Source of the DNA: SCTG01 sp964384595
GTDB lineage: Bacteria > Nitrospirota > Nitrospiria > Nitrospirales > NS-4
Direction of reading: 5' to 3'
DNA: 12,831 nucleotides
Assembly: GCA_964384595.1 (NCBI GenBank)
Contig: CAYLLY010000052.1
Coordinates: 1-12,831, forward strand
Below the pieces are notes generated by a model, which worked only from the letters and a program-made list of their open reading frames with translations, searched no databases and was not told the origin of the DNA. Numbering within the stretch: position 1 is the first letter of the stretch; each line of letters starts with the position of its first letter. The translations under genes and the position numbers were made by a program. Positions 11,719-12,831 of the stretch are shown piece by piece.

Positions 11719-11788
11719 GGGGATCTTATCCGTCCATGAGTCCGGTCACCAGACGCTCCCGATCCATTTCACAGAGGGACCCCGAACG

Positions 11789-12831
11789 ATGAGCCGACAT
11801 AACTTCCTGTTCACGTCCGAATCAGTCACCGAAGGCCATCCCGACAAGATCGCCGACCAGATCTCCGACGGCATCCTGGACGCGATCATGGCCCAGGACA
11901 AGCGCTGCCGGGTCGCCTGTGAAACGATCCTGACCACCGGTATCGCATTCGTCGCCGGCGAGATCTCCACCAAGGCCTACGTCGAAATCCCCGACATCAT
12001 CCGCGACACGATCAAGGAGATCGGCTACACGGACGCCACCTGGGGATTCGACTACCATACCTGCTCGGTGCTCACCTCGATCCACCAGCAATCGGGCGAC
12101 ATCGCCCTGGGCGTGGACTCGGGCGGCGCGGGCGACCAGGGCCTGATGTTCGGCTACGCCTCGAACGAGACGCCCGAGCTGATGCCCATGCCCATCGTCC
12201 TGGCGCACCGCCTGACCAGGCGGCTGGCGGAAGTGCGGCGCAAGAGCATCCTCCCGTGGGTCCGCCCGGACGGCAAGTCCCAAGTGACGGTCGAATACCG
12301 GGACGGCAAGCCGGTGCGGATCGACACGATCGTCGTGTCCACCCAGCACAGCCCCAACGTCACGAGCAGGAGGATCGAGCGCGACGTCATCGAGCACGTG
12401 ATCAAGCCCGTCATGCCGAAGGCCATCTTCGACCCCGTGAGCGTCAAGTACCACATCAATCCCACCGGCCGGTTCGTGACCGGCGGCCCGATGGGCGACA
12501 CCGGACTGACCGGACGCAAGATCATTGTGGACACCTACGGCGGCGTCGGCAGCCACGGCGGCGGCGCCTTCTCCGGCAAGGACCCCAGCAAGGTGGACCG
12601 CTCGGCCTCCTACATGGCGCGCTACATCGCCAAGAACATCGTCGCCGCGGGCCTGTCGGACAAGTGCGAGGTCCAGCTGGCGTACGCGATCGGCATCCCC
12701 GAGCCGGTGTCCATTTTGATCGACACCAAGAACACCGAAAGGGTCTCCGTGGACCTCCTGGACAAGCTGGTGCGCCGGCACTTCCCCATGACCCCGCGCG
12801 GGATCATCGATCACCTCAAGCTCCTGCGGCC
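11789..12831 (+). CDS. metK: S-adenosylmethionine synthetase MetK, 3' end outside the window
   Basis: MetK makes S-adenosylmethionine from methionine and ATP in the cytoplasm. 347 codons are present and the frame is still open at the edge; family members have about 380-400 residues, so roughly 35-50 are missing. SESVTEGHPDKIADQIS (10-26) holds the ATP-binding GHPDK. Signature 1, GAGDQGLMFGYA, is at 113-124, and signature 2 with the phosphate-binding loop GGGAFSGKDPSKVDRSA is at 257-273. The late motif CEVQLAYAIGIPEPVSI is also intact. GAGGG lies 10 nt before the ATG, and MSRHNFLFTSESVTEG is a typical N-terminus. It is divergent from resB across 209 bp (taking the resB start at 11579). No truncation or frameshift is seen. 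Confidence 0.96.
   Translation, partial: MSRHNFLFTSESVTEGHPDKIADQISDGILDAIMAQDKRCRVACETILTTGIAFVAGEISTKAYVEIPDIIRDTIKEIGYTDATWGFDYHTCSVLTSIHQQSGDIALGVDSGGAGDQGLMFGYASNETPELMPMPIVLAHRLTRRLAEVRRKSILPWVRPDGKSQVTVEYRDGKPVRIDTIVVSTQHSPNVTSRRIERDVIEHVIKPVMPKAIFDPVSVKYHINPTGRFVTGGPMGDTGLTGRKIIVDTYGGVGSHGGGAFSGKDPSKVDRSASYMARYIAKNIVAAGLSDKCEVQLAYAIGIPEPVSILIDTKNTERVSVDLLDKLVRRHFPMTPRGIIDHLKLLR

Noticed and set aside
11725..11788. SAM or SAH riboswitch in the metK leader
   Set aside because: The leader of about 60 nt has no recognisable conserved core or nested stems of those classes.
11822..12814. Long minus-strand open frame (330 codons)
   Set aside because: It lies wholly opposite metK, whose motifs are unmistakable. 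The antisense frame is rich in His/Asp/Gly/Val as expected from a G+C-rich shadow.

Overview
The window looks like a chromosomal piece of a high-G+C Gram-negative bacterium. Lipoprotein and outer-membrane genes, a System II (Ccs/Res) cytochrome c maturation operon next to metK, and intergenic stretches full of short hairpin repeats together suggest a Nitrospira-like member of Nitrospirota. That assignment is inference from gene content and style; no rRNA or other lineage marker is present.

Layout. (a) 1-430 is a repeat-rich intergenic region. (b) 431-1363 encodes a secreted OmpA-C/Sel1-repeat protein. (c) 1364-4130 is an accessory segment. It holds REP-like inverted repeats, a truncated second copy of the fabH 3' end (1532-1679), and three minus-strand genes of low recognisability (1833-2588, 2595-3005, 3165-3794). 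Between and after these genes lie one well-formed integron attC site (3046-3170) and one truncated attC-like site (about 1773-1822). Gene-attC-gene-gene-attC, all in one orientation and with no integrase in view, fits a small cassette array lacking an integrase (CALIN). The array lies between the fabH tail fragment and the tail of the intact fabH, so a 2.6-kb segment is flanked by about 148-bp direct repeats at roughly 88% identity. A second block of hairpin repeats fills 3920-4123. (d) 4131-5114 is intact fabH on the minus strand with a full-consensus promoter. (e) 5219-6106 is a BamD-like TPR lipoprotein gene on the plus strand.

(f) 6110-11579 is a tightly packed minus-strand operon transcribed as resB, resC(ccsB), a membrane-anchored ResA-like thioredoxin, a TlpA-like thioredoxin lipoprotein, ccdA, and a geranylgeranyl-reductase-family flavoprotein. 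CcdA would move electrons across the membrane, the two thioredoxin-fold proteins would use them to reduce apocytochrome CXXCH thiols, and ResB/ResC would deliver and attach heme. (g) metK (plus strand, from 11789) is divergent from resB and runs off the end of the window. A TTGACA-type promoter is visible for each of fabH, resB and metK. The fabH and resB promoters show that the longest open frames of those two genes start too far upstream.

The part most worth a second look is 1380-4280: the cassette array, the duplicated fabH tail, the REP elements and the unrecognised two-gene cassette.
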